Assembly (NCBI GenBank): GCA_025617745.1 | Contig: CM046864.1 | Coordinates: forward strand, 31,749,239 to 31,813,238 | Source of the DNA: Heliocidaris erythrogramma | Lineage: Eukaryota > Echinodermata > Echinoidea > Camarodonta > Echinometridae | Direction: 5' to 3' | DNA length: 64,000 nucleotides | Part shown: positions 1-11,792 of the stretch, piece after piece | How the letters are laid out: each line of letters starts with the position of its first letter | Position numbering within the stretch: the stretch's first letter is position 1 | Position numbers and translations under genes: made by a program | The notes under the pieces: generated by a model | Databases searched by the model: none | Seen by the model: the letters and a program-made list of their open reading frames with translations, nothing else | What the model was told of the DNA's origin: nothing

Positions 1-1649
1 TTTCCAGACTGCTAGTTTACATAAAGTCATCAACCAGATACAAGGCGACAATGGTACACAAATAATGTAGACAATTTTAGACGATATCGACATAAACGTT
101 ATTTTCGAAATATATCTGATAGTGAAATAACATATAAGCCTTGCAGTGGTTCTTATATAACAAGGCTTGATTTGCTCGAAATGTTTCAACCAGACATATA
201 ACGGACCAACTCCTTCAGGAACTTGATTTATATATACCTGTAATCAGAGTCATACCAACGAGCTTTAAAACGAATAGTACTTAGTCCCGTAACTGAGGAC
301 AAGCGCAAACTGTAGTAGTACAATTCGGTCGGTGGAGAGGTCGAGAGGTATCGTCTGTATCACCATAGAGGGGGTTAACCTAGCGAGAAAAAAACGTTCA
401 GGCTTTTCATTTACATAGAAATGGTATGTGAACAAAACCATGCTAGGAAATTGACGTCTGCCTGGCATTTTGGCACAAACCAACATTTGCGAGTTTACAA
501 AATTAGTAAAAAAGTGAAATAATGTCAATATTCATAGTATCATTCGATCAAACACACCGTCACCCACAATTTTATAAGATAAATTCATATCGACTTTGTG
601 AAATTATCATTTTGGCTGATATTTTCTGTGTGTTCTTTATCATAAGGACTCCATAATTTAAATCTCCATTCCAAGCCTAATGCTACTAACATGCAATATA
701 TTTGTTTAACAATGTCACAAGCATTGAAAAATAGGTATTTATTATTGATAATAACACTTACATCAAAGAAACCGATTAGTAGTGTAATACTGGGGATAAG
801 AAAAAAACAATGACACATAATACATTAATTTATTTTCATTTTTTACATTAAACAATAAATTATCTTAAAGGAATTTTTTTTCTTTAAAGCTTCGGTAAAT
901 AGGTCTGGAAATATTGCTGAATCCTGATTGAGTGAAGCAATTTTATGCTCATTTACTATTCTATAGTGGTAAAATTTATCCCCATTGGCCAATTGCCCAA
1001 TGTCGGTAAGATTGATCCCCTTTGACCAATAGGCCAACAATGTCATGAAAAGTAGTATATTTCATCCGCTTTGATTAATTACCTAAATCCAGCATTATTC
1101 ATTATAGCTTTTCCTGGTCAAAATTCATCTAAAGAGCATCCAAATTGATGCACAAACGCTCGGTATTATTTGAATGTCAGTTATCATCAAAATCAGCATT
1201 CAGTTGTCTTGAAATGAGCATTCAATTTTAATTTGGAGGGGCAAGTGATCGCTTGCTTTCGTCATGCATTTTGAGAGAACGAGCATTCAAATTTGAATTT
1301 TATCGAATGAGCGTTCAAATTCACGGGAGCTTCGGATCGCGAACATTTAGGAATTCGAATTCATCAATAGGCAAGCATGATTGCGATGTAAGCATGGATT
1401 TAACAATTCCCTCTTTCCCTTTGAATTTTCAAGTTGTTTTTACATGATAAGATTTAGAAACATTCTGAAAAGTCGTGTTCTTGGAATTTCATAAAATCAG
1501 GAACAGTTAATAAGGATGATTAATGATACAAATAAAGTAAATTTGATAAAACAAAGTTGATAAACAAACGAAAGCCCCGCGGAACGAGTTCTAAATATGA
1601 AATGCGCTTGTTCAAGCCCCTTGAGCACCCTTCCTATTTCGGGGGCAGA

Positions 1650-1827
1650 GGCGTATCTAGGGGGCAGGAAGCAAGTGCCCCTGGCGGCACTTGGAGAGGA
1701 TCTGGGGCAATCTTTTAGGGCGGAGCTTAGCATGTTTGGGATATATGTATAAGTATATGAAACAAATTTAGATGTTTGAATAACAAAATAAAAGTTGTAT
1801 GCATCCCTTTACATCAACAGGAATCAA
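1650..1827. repeat. Dispersed repeat beside foldback element
   Basis: This stretch includes the phrase GAGGCGTATCTAGGGGGCAG. A diverged copy lies in reverse orientation at about 39078-39250, where the blocks matching 1740-1860 and 1650-1740 can be followed in inverted order. The equivalent in unit B is 14716-14893. It is interspersed repeat material and no coding is apparent. Confidence 0.6.
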
Positions 1828-2453
1828 CTTGCATTTGGGTTGCAGTGGACCTTTAAAGGACCTATGGAATGCAAGTACATGTTGATCTTTGATGATGTGT
1901 ATTGTTCTGTACATCACAAAATTTACAACCATTTGATCTGAATATGTGTCATATATTTTTAAATATTTTTTTGTAATTATTTTATTTTACCTGCTAATCC
2001 CCGCTTCTAAAATATCCTTGGGAGTCTGATTTTTCACATGACATCATCATTCAATCACCAGTCACCTAAAACAACAAAAACAAAAGACACTGGTATGTAA
2101 CGTATCTCTCTGCTTTGTACTTGCTCACAATAGCATCGTTTGTTTTCATACAGCAGATGTTCAGTACCTTTCTTTTCCTGTGATGCTGTAGCATTTCTGA
2201 CATAGCATCTGCTATTGTGATTGAGAGTTTATGAGTTGTATTGTATTAAAACATGCGATGCTAATGTGAACAGGATTTATCAGGAGCGGGGCTTCGCAGG
2301 TAAAATAAAATAATTACAAAATATATAAAAATATATGACAAATATTCAGATCAAATGGTTGTAAAATTTATTATGTAAAGAACAATACACATCATTAAAG
2401 ATCAACATGTCCTTGCATTCTATAGGTCCTTTAAACGTTTCACTGAACGCAAG
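1828..2453. mobile_element. Foldback (long inverted repeat) element, copy A
   Basis: The two arms, each roughly 250 bp, are imperfect reverse complements. The left arm starts at CTTGCATTTGGG and the right arm ends at CACTGAACGCAAG. Both contain the stretch ACAACCATTTGATCTGAATA in opposite orientation. Copy A lacks 104 bp next to its right arm that copy B retains. No transposase frame is present, so it is a non-autonomous foldback or MITE-like element. It is older than the array duplication because both units carry it. Confidence 0.75.
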
Positions 2454-3542
2454 GCATTCTTTGGAAAATTGTATTGTATGACGCTCTTAACCTTACATTA
2501 AAGACCCCGGCCGGAGCAGAAAATAAATAAGACAAATTATATATCAATGTAGAGCATTCGACTTATGGAACAACAAAATACAAACCGATTGAGATGTCAA
2601 TGACTGTGAAAGGAGTAACAACATCAGAAATCTTTGAAGCGGGGGCTTGGTAAATGGCCACCGGAGAAATTTGTTTTTCGAGTCCGGATTCCGTGAGCTA
2701 GTGATGACGTCACATTGTGTAGAATTCTCGCTCTCCCCAGTCTGCATGCAAGTACGGTATGTAATCTATTGTATTTTTATACTATCAAAATAGGGAATAA
2801 ATCTAGTTCTAGTTTGTTTTTAAATGCATTTCTTTAGTAAAAGGATGTTCACTATTTAAATTCACTTCACGCTGTGATAGAAATAATAAAAACATGATAT
2901 TAATGCCGAATTCTGACTGAAATAAATTCACAGACCGTGCGTCTGCCCCCGCGTCTGCACCACCTACTCTATGCTGTTCTTGCTTTGAGATCGAGGTTGC
3001 TGTTAGTAGCGGTCGGGACAGGGCCGGCTGGCTGTACTGAGCGTCGCGCCTTGCCGCCAGCTCTGCCTCTGGCATTGGTTTACATTCATCATTCATGGCG
3101 ATCTATTATAAAGTTTGGGTTTTAAATATCGAGTTGCAATTCCCTCATATTGGGAGTTGATATTGTTCCTGTGAAATTATCGACCAGATATTCAAAATCA
3201 GTAATTAGGACAATTAGTCTCTGTTCTGCTTATATATAGGCCTATATGACATGTTTTATTGTTATTGTTACTGTGATGTGTTTTGTACTTTTACTTTTGT
3301 TGTGTGATACGTGCACTGTAGACAGAGTGCCTGGCTGTCACATCATGTTAATGTCATAGGCCTATGGCTTAGAGCAAAAAAGCTTTATTCTCTGTCATTT
3401 CCGTACCGTTGGTTGTTCCACTGACTATGTTGTCTCCACCTAATTTTTGGTCAATATTAATTTCATATTTGTTCCTATTTAAATTGACTTGAATGTACTA
3501 AGAGTAAGAGTTGATCAATGGTATATTATTATTCTCTTATAG

Positions 3543-4902
3543 ATCGCAAATATGTCTAAATGTGATAAAGGAGAGGATGTTCCTGGAGGGTCAGGACATG
3601 TGCCCATTGGAATGAGAACTGAGATAGATCACAAGCTACCAGTGAAGGGAATCCAGTGTACAAGATGAAGTATCCACGCTCTAAGGAAGGAGGTTATACT
3701 GTGGAGAGAGTCCTCACTGCTTGCACATATGGTAAGTGGCTGTGTGTCCAGTGAAAATTTTCATTTTTTAGCCATAATATGCTCTGGCATAAATTATAAA
3801 TCTTTTAAGATTTCTTTAAAATTCCAGCTAATAGTAATATGACATTATGACCGATTAGTCATAAATTTATTTATTAGTTACGAATAACTTTGATAACTTG
3901 AATACAGATTGCCAGATGGAATGCGCAAAGTTTCCTCAAGCTTTGAACCTAATTTATTACTTCAAAGAGGCAAAAATATGCTTTGAATTAGGAGTACATG
4001 TATTTGCTCTACTGAAAAGGCAGTGCATTTCTGTCTGTTTTGTGGCTTTTCATATTCAAGTCATTGTAAAATGAAGCATAACTTGCAGCTTGAAATCCCC
4101 CCCCCCACTCTTTAGTAGAAAAAATTACAAAACTTTTTATATAGAAATCATGCACACTGGAATGTTTTTAGTAGACAGCACAATAATGTACATACAACTG
4201 TATATTTGTTGTATACCTTCTGAATCACAGGGATGCCAACCAATACGATTAATATTAAAATAATGAAATATGATAATACCACATAGGGTCATGAAATTAT
4301 GTATATAATACAATGGAAATTAAAATAATCTGTGAAATCACAAAGAAATATTTAAACTTCCACAAACCTTCCAAAATCATTGAATAGCAAGCAATAATTG
4401 GCACACTAGGTATTCTCATGATTGTGGGTGAACAATTGCGACCGGAATCAACTTGTTGATTACGGTCGCTCAACAGGAAGAAGTATGTATTGAGCTATGG
4501 TCAGTGCGCTAGTTAGCTATCCAGCACAGACCATGTGCATGCCATTGACATTATATGAAGATTGTTCACCCACAACCATGAGAATACATAGTGTGCTTGG
4601 TATTCTTTTTTTTTCCTATCCTCTCTTTTTTTTTCTTTTGGTAAAAACGTTGGCATCTGTGGAATAAGTTTCAAGCTATAGTTTTGTATTTATCATATCT
4701 TGCAGATTATGTGATAGCTCTAATGAGAGTTGTTCTAGATCTGGTGGAGAACAAGCAACAGATCAGAGATGACATGGAAGAGCTGCAGCCCAAACCATCT
4801 CGAAGTGCGTCGTATCAGCACCCCAACAAGGATAAAGCTGTCCAGGCTTTTGAGGAACACCATTTTGAATGTGAACACATCACCATCAATACATGTAGAT
4901 GA
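3543..4902 (+). pseudogene. Two-exon gene remnant inside the TTAA transposon
   Basis: A plausible acceptor (TTATTCTCTTATAG) precedes 3543, and a strong donor GTAAGT starts at 3732. The next acceptor, CTTGCAG, ends at 4705 and its exon runs to a TGA at 4902. Joining 3731 to 4706 is phase 1 and gives a continuous frame through YTVERVLTACTYDYVIALMR and on to a stop. The frame of the second exon is open in the first exon only from about 3632. Further upstream the sensible frame is another one, starting MSKCDKGEDVPGG, so a frameshift is likely near 3655. I do not recognise the family. Its place in a TTAA-flanked element makes the C-terminal part of a transposase possible, but that is inference. 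Confidence 0.45.
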
Positions 4903-5459
4903 TAACTCATTGAACAAGATTTTCTTTCAGAATAATATATGTTTTTCATAGACCCTAAGACATTTCTATCATTACGCATTGGATCATTTATAATTATGCA
5001 AGTAAACAAAGCAGGTGAGTGTAGAGTACTAGTAACTTGAGAACTTCATGCATGCTAGCATAACAAAAACTACATGGTACACAAAAAATAAGTTGATCAG
5101 GTAAATACATGTACTTGTACTTGATATTTTTTGAAAAAATTTTGCCTGATAAAGAATTTCTGCAACATTTGAACTATGAAAAGTGTCTAGATATTTTACG
5201 ATGTGATTATAGAATGTTTATTTAGTACCATTTTTTTTACTTTGATAAATCAGACTTCTGATACATAACTAGGTTATAAAACAGTGAAATGTGTGGGTTC
5301 TGAAACTCACATTTGAAGAGAAATCTCAGGTTACTTAGCTATCCAGAAAAGTACAGTGATTTTTTTTTTATTCTATCAATGTAACAATAGTTTGAGTAAA
5401 GAGGAAAAATCAGGAATGGACACCCAAAAGAATTACACTGTATGTGCGTTTCTTTTTCT

Positions 5460-5820
5460 ATGTCTAGTAGAAAGCTTATCTTTAGGATGGAAATTGATGT
5501 GAAACAAGAGATAGAGAAAGAAAGAGAGATAAAGCAGTGGGAAACTAGGAAGGAGAAAGATGAATGGGGGAGATAGAGGCAGGAAGGGGGAGGATGGAAG
5601 AGGGAGAAAGAGAAATGGGAGGGGAAGGTGGAAGAGGAAGAAAGAAATAGGAAGAGAGGGCCAAGGTGGAAGAGGGAGCAAGAGAAATAGAGAGATAGAA
5701 GGAAAGTTAGGGTGGAAGAGGGGAGAAAGAGAAATGGGATAGACAGAAGGAAAGTTAGGGTGGAAGAGGGAGAAAGAGAGCAAGATGGGAAGTGAGGGAG
5801 AGAAACAGAAGGAACATTTC
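5460..5820. repeat. Purine-rich (GA) simple-sequence tract
   Basis: The plus strand is almost entirely G and A in imperfect GGAAGAGGGAGAAAGAGAAA units. The long minus-strand frame across it is a leucine/proline/serine-rich by-product of this composition and is not treated as a gene. The tract lies inside the TTAA-flanked transposon. Confidence 0.8.
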
Positions 5821-6936
5821 ACTTTCCTGAGTCATATCTCGTTGGTCCACAGAAATCTGTTTCTAGACAGATAATTATATGTTGTATTTTTTCCCAAAAT
5901 GTATTTTTTATTGTGATATTAGAGTCTGCATAAATCAACATTCCGTAAGTCAAATAATCTCCAAATTCGAAGCATTTTTTTTTCAGACCAGAATATTTCT
6001 TCCAAGTCGAACTGATTTCTGTGCTCCCGAGAGATTTTAATTGTGCAGATTGAACTGTACATGTATTTTGTATATTGGTCAAGTTTAAGTAGACAATTGC
6101 CTTTTCAATTTGGAAGGCGGGAATTCTGTGAAAAGAAATTGATTGCTTTGATTTTATTATGAGTAATATTAATCATACACACCCAATTTTACCATCAGAA
6201 AATTCCTTATCTTACTCTCTGTATCTTTGTTGTCTCCAAACTTTTATCTTTCTCTACCCCTGTCTCTTTCTACCAATTGCCCTTTCTATTTCTACAACTG
6301 TTCCCTTTCTCAACATTCCATTTGTCTTTCTCAACCTTTCCATTTCTCTTGCTCTTTCCACTCACGATGTTCACTCTACAATTTTCTCAAGTTCAAATTA
6401 TTAAAAAAAATATATATAAAACATCTCTTTACCTATGCTCAAACTTCTAAAAATAATGCCCGTATTGTAACATTAAATCACTGGTATTACAGGGTACACA
6501 TAAAGAGGAGACATGACAATTTCTTTTTAGGCTTGCTAGTTTATATACATGTAGATTCAAACATTGTTCCTCACATGCAAAGTTCACATGTTTGTCTGAT
6601 CAAGAAATTACTTTTAGATATTGAATATAATTGTGTTATACTCAGGTTGAAATTCAAACACGTACAATAAGCATCAAATTCATATACCTGTGCCCAGACT
6701 TTTTTTCTTGATTAAATGTTAGTTACTTTTGTAGACTTCACTATCAGTATACATCAGTAGTGTCACAGATGGACATTTTTCATCAATAATCTTTCCTATG
6801 ATGAGCTAAACCTATTTATAGAACAATCATTACTTCCAAATGTCTCCATTTTTGCGCTCATGTACAGAATATGTGAATGAAAACAATTCCATTCAACATT
6901 GCAATGACTTTATGCAATCAGTCAATCACATACATG

Positions 6937-7043
6937 TACAGTGAAACCTGTCTGTAAAGACCACTCAAGGGAGACAAGAAAAGTGGTCTTTATGAGCAGG
7001 TGGCCTTTCTATACAGGTGGTCGCTAAAGCAGGTTTGACTGTA
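6937..7043. mobile_element. Small MITE with TACAGTGAAACCTG ends
   Basis: The left end is TACAGTGAAACCTGTCT and the right end AGCAGGTTTGACTGTA, about 14 bp of imperfect terminal inverted repeat around 107 bp. The inside repeats the words GTGGTCTTTA and AGGTGGTCGCTA. Elements of this look are widespread in animal genomes. No clear target duplication was found. Confidence 0.55.
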
Positions 7044-7185
7044 CTAGTTTCAGAAGATATAATGCTGATAACATTACACATCATATTGTGGCTCAAGTTT
7101 TCAGGAGGAAATGTCTGCTAAAATAAATAATCCAGTTCATTCATTGATAAGCAAGCTAAACTAGTTTTTGTTCTGGCGATTATCC

Positions 7186-8321
7186 TTATCTTAATCGACG
7201 TAGGATGGTGCCTTTGTATCCCCTCCATCTGACAATGACCATAATTGTAGTGTGGATGCATGCAGGCAGTTGCACCCTTACATCTTTGCCAAGCCAGCTC
7301 CAGCACCACCTCACCACTCTCCTGTACTTCCTGTAAATCAAAAAACAAAAACAATTTTTGGTAAGATTGATATTTACAATTTCGTGTGAAACCAATAATT
7401 TATTACAATTCATTTATAATTTTAATTTTTTTTAAATGATTCATAAATCCAACTGAACAAAGTTGGTCATTGTCAGTAGGGTCAGATTCAGGGAATCATT
7501 TCCAAAATTATAATCAACGTTTGCTATAGTAAAATTTAATTTTATGTTATTTTTAAATTTATTTTTCTTCATCTTTAATTTTGATTTCTACTTTTTTCAA
7601 TTTTGAATTGTTGAATTTGTTACAATGGAATAAACGCTGTCATGAACAATTCATAGCCGAAAAAATATCAGCCAAGAAGAGCGGGAATCGAACCTCCGTG
7701 CCCTTACGTCAGTGCAGTTCAGAATTAAAATACTGACGGCAAAGCGTGCACTAAACTAAGGCTTTATACCTCCACTCGTATGCCAATAAGGATTACTGGG
7801 CATATTAGCTAATATAGCCAATACTTTATTAGTGATTACAGTGCAGTGAAATTGAGGCAAAAATATTGAATGACTTGCGAGTTGAACTTTGAAGGCTACA
7901 ATACAACAACTTCTAACTAACTCTGATTGTCAGTCAGGACTGAGTGACAGTGTGTCTTTCTAAAAATGAAATTTTGAAATAGGCTAGAATAGAATGCACA
8001 AAAAATGGACAATAAGTCTTACCAATCATCGACATTTTCATGCAGTCGATTTTCGTGGGCTGGCCCTGCAATCGCCAATATTTTGCCCAGGCTCACAGTC
8101 ACACCACGGGGTAAGGGCTCGTAATCCCATTCGACGAGACGCCGGTGTTCTCCGCAGTACTGGCCTCGCTGTCGTCTGTATCGCTACTACTACGACTGCT
8201 CTGGCTGTCGCTGACTGACACTGTCATTTTCACTGTCAATTTCAACACTTTCAGTTTCAAATTCCATAACCAAGTCGTCTTGATCAGGTTCACTTTCTTC
8301 CCTGACAACTGAGGCAGCCAT
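7186..8321 (-). pseudogene. P2X7-receptor-like zinc-finger domain gene remnant
   Basis: The minus-strand ATG at 8321 opens an acidic N-terminus (MAASVVREESEPDQDD). A serine/aspartate-rich stretch follows in another frame (SSSDTDDSEASTAENTGVSS), so there is a frameshift at about 8200. About 750 bp on, after an acceptor ending GATTTACAG at 7331, a terminal exon reads KYRRVVRWCWSWLGKDVRV then QLPAC, stopping at 7186. That exon resembles the C-terminal region of the P2X7 intracellular-domain-like proteins that are expanded in many invertebrates (YRQFVRWxxGxLGxxxRVVLPSC type). The middle of the domain, with most zinc-binding cysteines, was not found between the exons. It may be transposon cargo. 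The family call rests on motif memory only. Confidence 0.45.
7673..7775 (-). repeat. tRNA-derived (SINE-like) segment
   Basis: Read on the minus strand, this has a good B box (GGTTCGATTCC) and an upstream A-box-like TAGTTTAGTGC. The spacing is longer than in a normal tRNA, and no clean cloverleaf forms. It lies in the presumed intron of the P2X7-like remnant, in the same orientation. It is a tRNA-related SINE or decayed tRNA rather than a working tRNA gene. Confidence 0.5.
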
Positions 8322-9106
8322 CCCTGTAACTATTTCTAAAAACAAAAATGCAAACAACTTCTCCGAACTTATAACAACAAACTTCAGTAGTCACACAGTA
8401 TACCGGTGGGGAAAACAGGAAGTGTGATTGCGACACTGCTCTTTCTACACAGTATGACGTCATCATTTCCAGGCGATGTGGGGCTGGTCGATCCCGACGG
8501 ATTTGGGAGGGGCGGTCAGTTTTGATTTTAATTTCAGTTTTTCGATATAATGGAAGGATATATATCATATATTTTTGTATATTTGTATTCTATGAACCAG
8601 CAGCTTTCTATGCATGTATGGTTGTATTCACTCCTTTCAGGGTCTTTAAAGCTCATGACTGTGCAGTAATTGTGCTAGCAGAAATGAGACTGGAAACAAA
8701 CGCGTTAAATGTATTCTCATGTTGTTCTCCTTGTATAAGAAAACTTATGTATGAAATCTTTCTGTATTCCATTAATGATTTCCGGTTAATTCTAGTGTAA
8801 ATATCTTTAAGGAACGCTAGTTTACACTGCGCTACGCTAGGACTCTTAAATCTCGATAGCTGCCAGGAGATAGCGTGTGAATAGCATACACAGCCCTCGA
8901 TAGGTTAATACATGTTTGTTCACGTTTAAGTACAGTTTGCCGTTGTAGGAGTTTATATATACAGCCCTGGAATAAATTATTAGGCCAAGCTTCTGTAATA
9001 ATAAGGGTACTATAATATGCAAAATTATAATAAAATGATTCGTCTTTTTATTTCATTGAATAAATAAGGTCTGTGAAGTTGTTTTAATATTCGTTATTCG
9101 ATATTC

Positions 9107-9180
9107 GATATTCATTTGATATTCATTTGATATTCATTTGATATTCATTTGATATTCATTTGATATTCATTTGATATTCA
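9107..9180. repeat. 11-bp tandem repeat GATATTCATTT
   Basis: Six to seven nearly perfect copies lie in the left part of the 734-bp MuDR-like element. Confidence 0.9.
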
Positions 9181-9217
9181 AAATTGCCTAAAGTCGGATT
9201 TTTTTTTGACGTATACC

Positions 9218-9790
9218 TGGCGCCCACGGTCCCCGATCTAATGCCATGATGACCTTGACCTTGACCCCTCAAGGTCACGGTCAAAAATGGCGCCAAAAAT
9301 GAATACTAGCTTTTTGACGAACTGAAAGTGGCCCAAAATCCAACATTTTTTCACCCCTGCCTGGCGCCCACGGTCCCCGATCTAATGACATGATGATCTT
9401 GACCTTGACCCCTCAAGGTCACGGTCAAAAATGGCGCCAAACATGAATACTAGCTTTTTGACGAACCGAAAGTGGCCCAAAATCCAACATTTTTTAACCC
9501 CTGCCTGGCGTCCACGGTCCCCGATCTAATGACATGATGACTTTGACCTTGACCCCTCAAGGTCACGGTCAAAAATGGCGCCAAACATGAATACTAGCTT
9601 TTTGACGAACCGAAAGTGGCCCAAAATCCAACATTTTTTCACCCCTGCCTGGCGCCCACGGTCCCCGATCTAATGCCATGATGACCTTGACCTTGACCCC
9701 TCAAGGTCACGGTCAAAAATGGCGCCAAACATAAATACTAGCTTTTTGACGAACCGAAAGTGGCCCAAAATCCAATTTTTTTTCACAACT
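9218..9790. repeat. 144-bp tandem repeat, four copies
   Basis: The phrase CGCCCACGGTCCCCGATCTA recurs at 9221, 9365, 9509 (one change) and 9653, an exact 144-bp period. Each monomer carries CCTTGACCTTGACCCC followed by its partial inverse AAGGTCACGGTC. The array is internal to the MuDR-like element. Confidence 0.92.
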
Positions 9791-9837
9791 TCACAGACCT
9801 GAATAAATACCATATTCCAGCAATTATACCTTGCTTT

Positions 9838-9941
9838 CATGGGCGTTAATCGTGACGTAACTCTATTCATCATGGGGGGACGACACAATAGCCGCCCCCC
9901 CCCCCATGATGAATAGAGTTACGTAACGATTAACGCCCATG
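9838..9941. mobile_element. 104-bp palindromic hAT-like MITE
   Basis: The insert starts CATGGGCGTTAATCG and ends CGATTAACGCCCATG, with arms of about 45 bp that almost touch across a short G/C-rich centre. The 8-bp duplication CTTGCTTT lies at 9830-9837 and 9942-9949. Unit B has the empty site. The 8-bp duplication and CA...TG ends suggest the hAT superfamily. Confidence 0.85.
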
Positions 9942-10516
9942 CTTGCTTTTATGATATTTTATTTCCTTCTTACCACAAAAATAACACTATCAGTAACCAC
10001 TCTTGGTCTAATAATTTTTTTCCATGGCTGTATGTCATGGTATCTAAATTATTTTTTACCTCTCACTTGTTTGATATTTAACGCGAGTAGGGGGAAAATG
10101 GCGCAGCTTAGTTATGCCAGTATCTTGCTTGTTATTTTCTGAAATCAAGGAAATCTGACAAAAACTGTACATTACCGTTCAATCACTGGATATTATTCTA
10201 CGTCCCAGAAAAAAGTCAACAGTTGGAAAAAAAATTAATATTAAAGCATATCTCTATTAAATTTTCAAATCGGAGACTGCACACCAACTGCACTGAAATT
10301 GCACGATTTTTGTACAATGTCTGAGCAGCCTCTGTACGGATTTGCCCTGGCCTGCGCCGAGGGAAAATATAAGAAATGGCACCATGCTCGTAGATCATGT
10401 AGATAATCTGAACACAAACACCGTAGCCCGAAGCCACCAACGATGCCCCAAATATCGCACTGGAAATCTTAGACCAAATTATCGTACGGAGCCCAGGGCA
10501 AATGTAAATTGAACAT

Positions 10517-11777
10517 TAAGGAAGAGCGGGGTGAACTGGGACGTGGAAGAATTGGGAAATCACCCCTAATAATTAACCTTTTATGAATTAGTTTGAATCC
10601 TACGAAAGGTTTTAACTAACAATGTTCACAAATACATCCACAGCTCTACTGCGATTTTGCTTGTAGGTTTAATTTTTACTTCTTTTTTGGACCACTTTTT
10701 TGTATTTTTCATCATTCATTGTCAGATAATTTATAAGTATACCACTTGGCTATAGTGAACACCCCGCATACAGCATATAAGTCTTATATGACCCTTTAAT
10801 TTGCAATATTATTTTTAGGGATCAATACCAACACTTATTTTTTGCAGGCATTTCTTTTTTGTTTGCTTTTTTCTATCGGGGTGAACTTGGATATCTTGTC
10901 CCAGTTCACCCCGGTTATTTTTTGTGTATGTAAGGGAAATCAGCTATTATCAGCCATAATCTATAGACATATTACAAGAAAATATCTTTGGGTTCTACAT
11001 AAAATCGTAAAAATACATATTGGTCATTCCTTGTTAGAGTTCGTTCATACTGCTTCAGACAAACTTTTGTGTAATAAACAACTTTTCATTTTTGCCCCAA
11101 ACCGTCGAAGTATAGTTTAAAATTTACAAAACGTTCATCATGTCTTCCAATATTATTTAAATCGACATGAATCTTCAAGTCAACTTTACAAGTGACTTTC
11201 AAGCAAGTTTTTTTAAAGTAATATATTTCCTTTAACATTCCCTCCACTTATTTTAGACATCTAAGAGGGGAAAAAAGCATTGTCAAGACTTTTGTCCCAC
11301 TTCACCCCATTCAAGTACCTCATTTTTAGTGATTATTTGCATGAAAAGTAATTATAAAGGGATTGTGTCAAATACCTTGGGGTTTTTTTGTGTTTTTTGC
11401 AGTTGTTTCTGCATTTATTGATGAAACAAGTATTAACATTTTTTTTCTTTATCATACAATTTATAAGGCGATTGATAAACAAGAAGTGCGACAGTTAATA
11501 TACTTAAATTGTAATGAAAAAAAAATATATATATACAAATATATTCTGAAATCTTAAAACTTGAAATATAATAATAATATCGAAATTAAGTAAATGCAGG
11601 GGCTAGCCATCATAAGCTAAGTAGCTTGAAGCGATAGCAGCCTACTATGTTTTGTAGCCTACTATTGATAATATTTACCATGTATAAATGGAGAGGCTAC
11701 AATTAATATTTTACAAGTTACAAAGCAAAGATGTGCCAAATCACGATTCTTGTCCCACTTCACCCCGCTCTCCCCTA
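10517..11777. mobile_element. GGGGTGAACTGGGAC terminal-inverted-repeat element, copy A
   Basis: The left end (AGAGCGGGGTGAACTGGGAC) and right end (GTCCCACTTCACCCCGCTCT) are inverted repeats of about 24 bp. Related words occur inside (CCCAGTTCACCCCGG at about 10901, GTCCCACTTCACCCC at about 11294). No transposase frame is seen. The element ends 15 bp from the stop codon of the fucosyltransferase gene, so the transcript's 3' UTR must run into it. It occurs at the same place in both units and so predates the duplication. Confidence 0.75.
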
Positions 11778-11792
11778 CGGTGAAATTGGGAA

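Larger units (their letters stand above)
2502..8645. mobile_element. 6.1-kb TTAA-flanked DNA transposon
   Basis: The insertion begins AGACCCCGGCCGGAG and ends CTCCTTTCAGGGTCT, an imperfect terminal inverted repeat of about 18 bp. It is bounded by TTAA at 2498-2501 and 8646-8649. Unit B has the uninterrupted site with one TTAA at 15668-15671, which fixes both ends exactly. TTAA duplication is known for the piggyBac and Kolobok superfamilies. Inside are decayed spliced-gene remnants on both strands (plus: 3543-4902; minus: 7186-8321), a purine tract, a small MITE and a tRNA-like segment. No intact transposase frame is visible, so this is probably a dead or gene-carrying copy. The stretch 5000-5450 shows nothing else recognisable. 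Confidence 0.85.
9067..9800. mobile_element. 734-bp MuDR-like non-autonomous element
   Basis: The ends AGGTCTGTGAAGTTGT and ACAACTTCACAGACCT are perfect 16-bp inverted repeats. They are flanked by the 9-bp duplication GAATAAATA at 9058-9066 and 9801-9809. Unit B has a single GAATAAATA and no insert. A 9-bp target duplication is typical of the Mutator superfamily. The interior is tandem repeats only (see 9107-9180 and 9218-9790), with no transposase. Confidence 0.88.

Noticed and set aside
265-1046. Short frames conserved between units A and B (265-528, 585-818, 843-1046)
   Set aside because: They are conserved only because the whole unit is duplicated. Flanking non-coding sequence is equally similar, and no domain is recognisable.
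5433-5822. 129-codon minus-strand Leu/Pro/Ser/Phe frame
   Set aside because: Produced by a polypyrimidine strand; low complexity with no recognisable domain.
7673-7775. Functional tRNA gene
   Set aside because: The B box is good, but A-to-B spacing is too long and no cloverleaf forms. The same verdict applies to the tRNA-like segments in the TIR elements and at 34030 and 42090.
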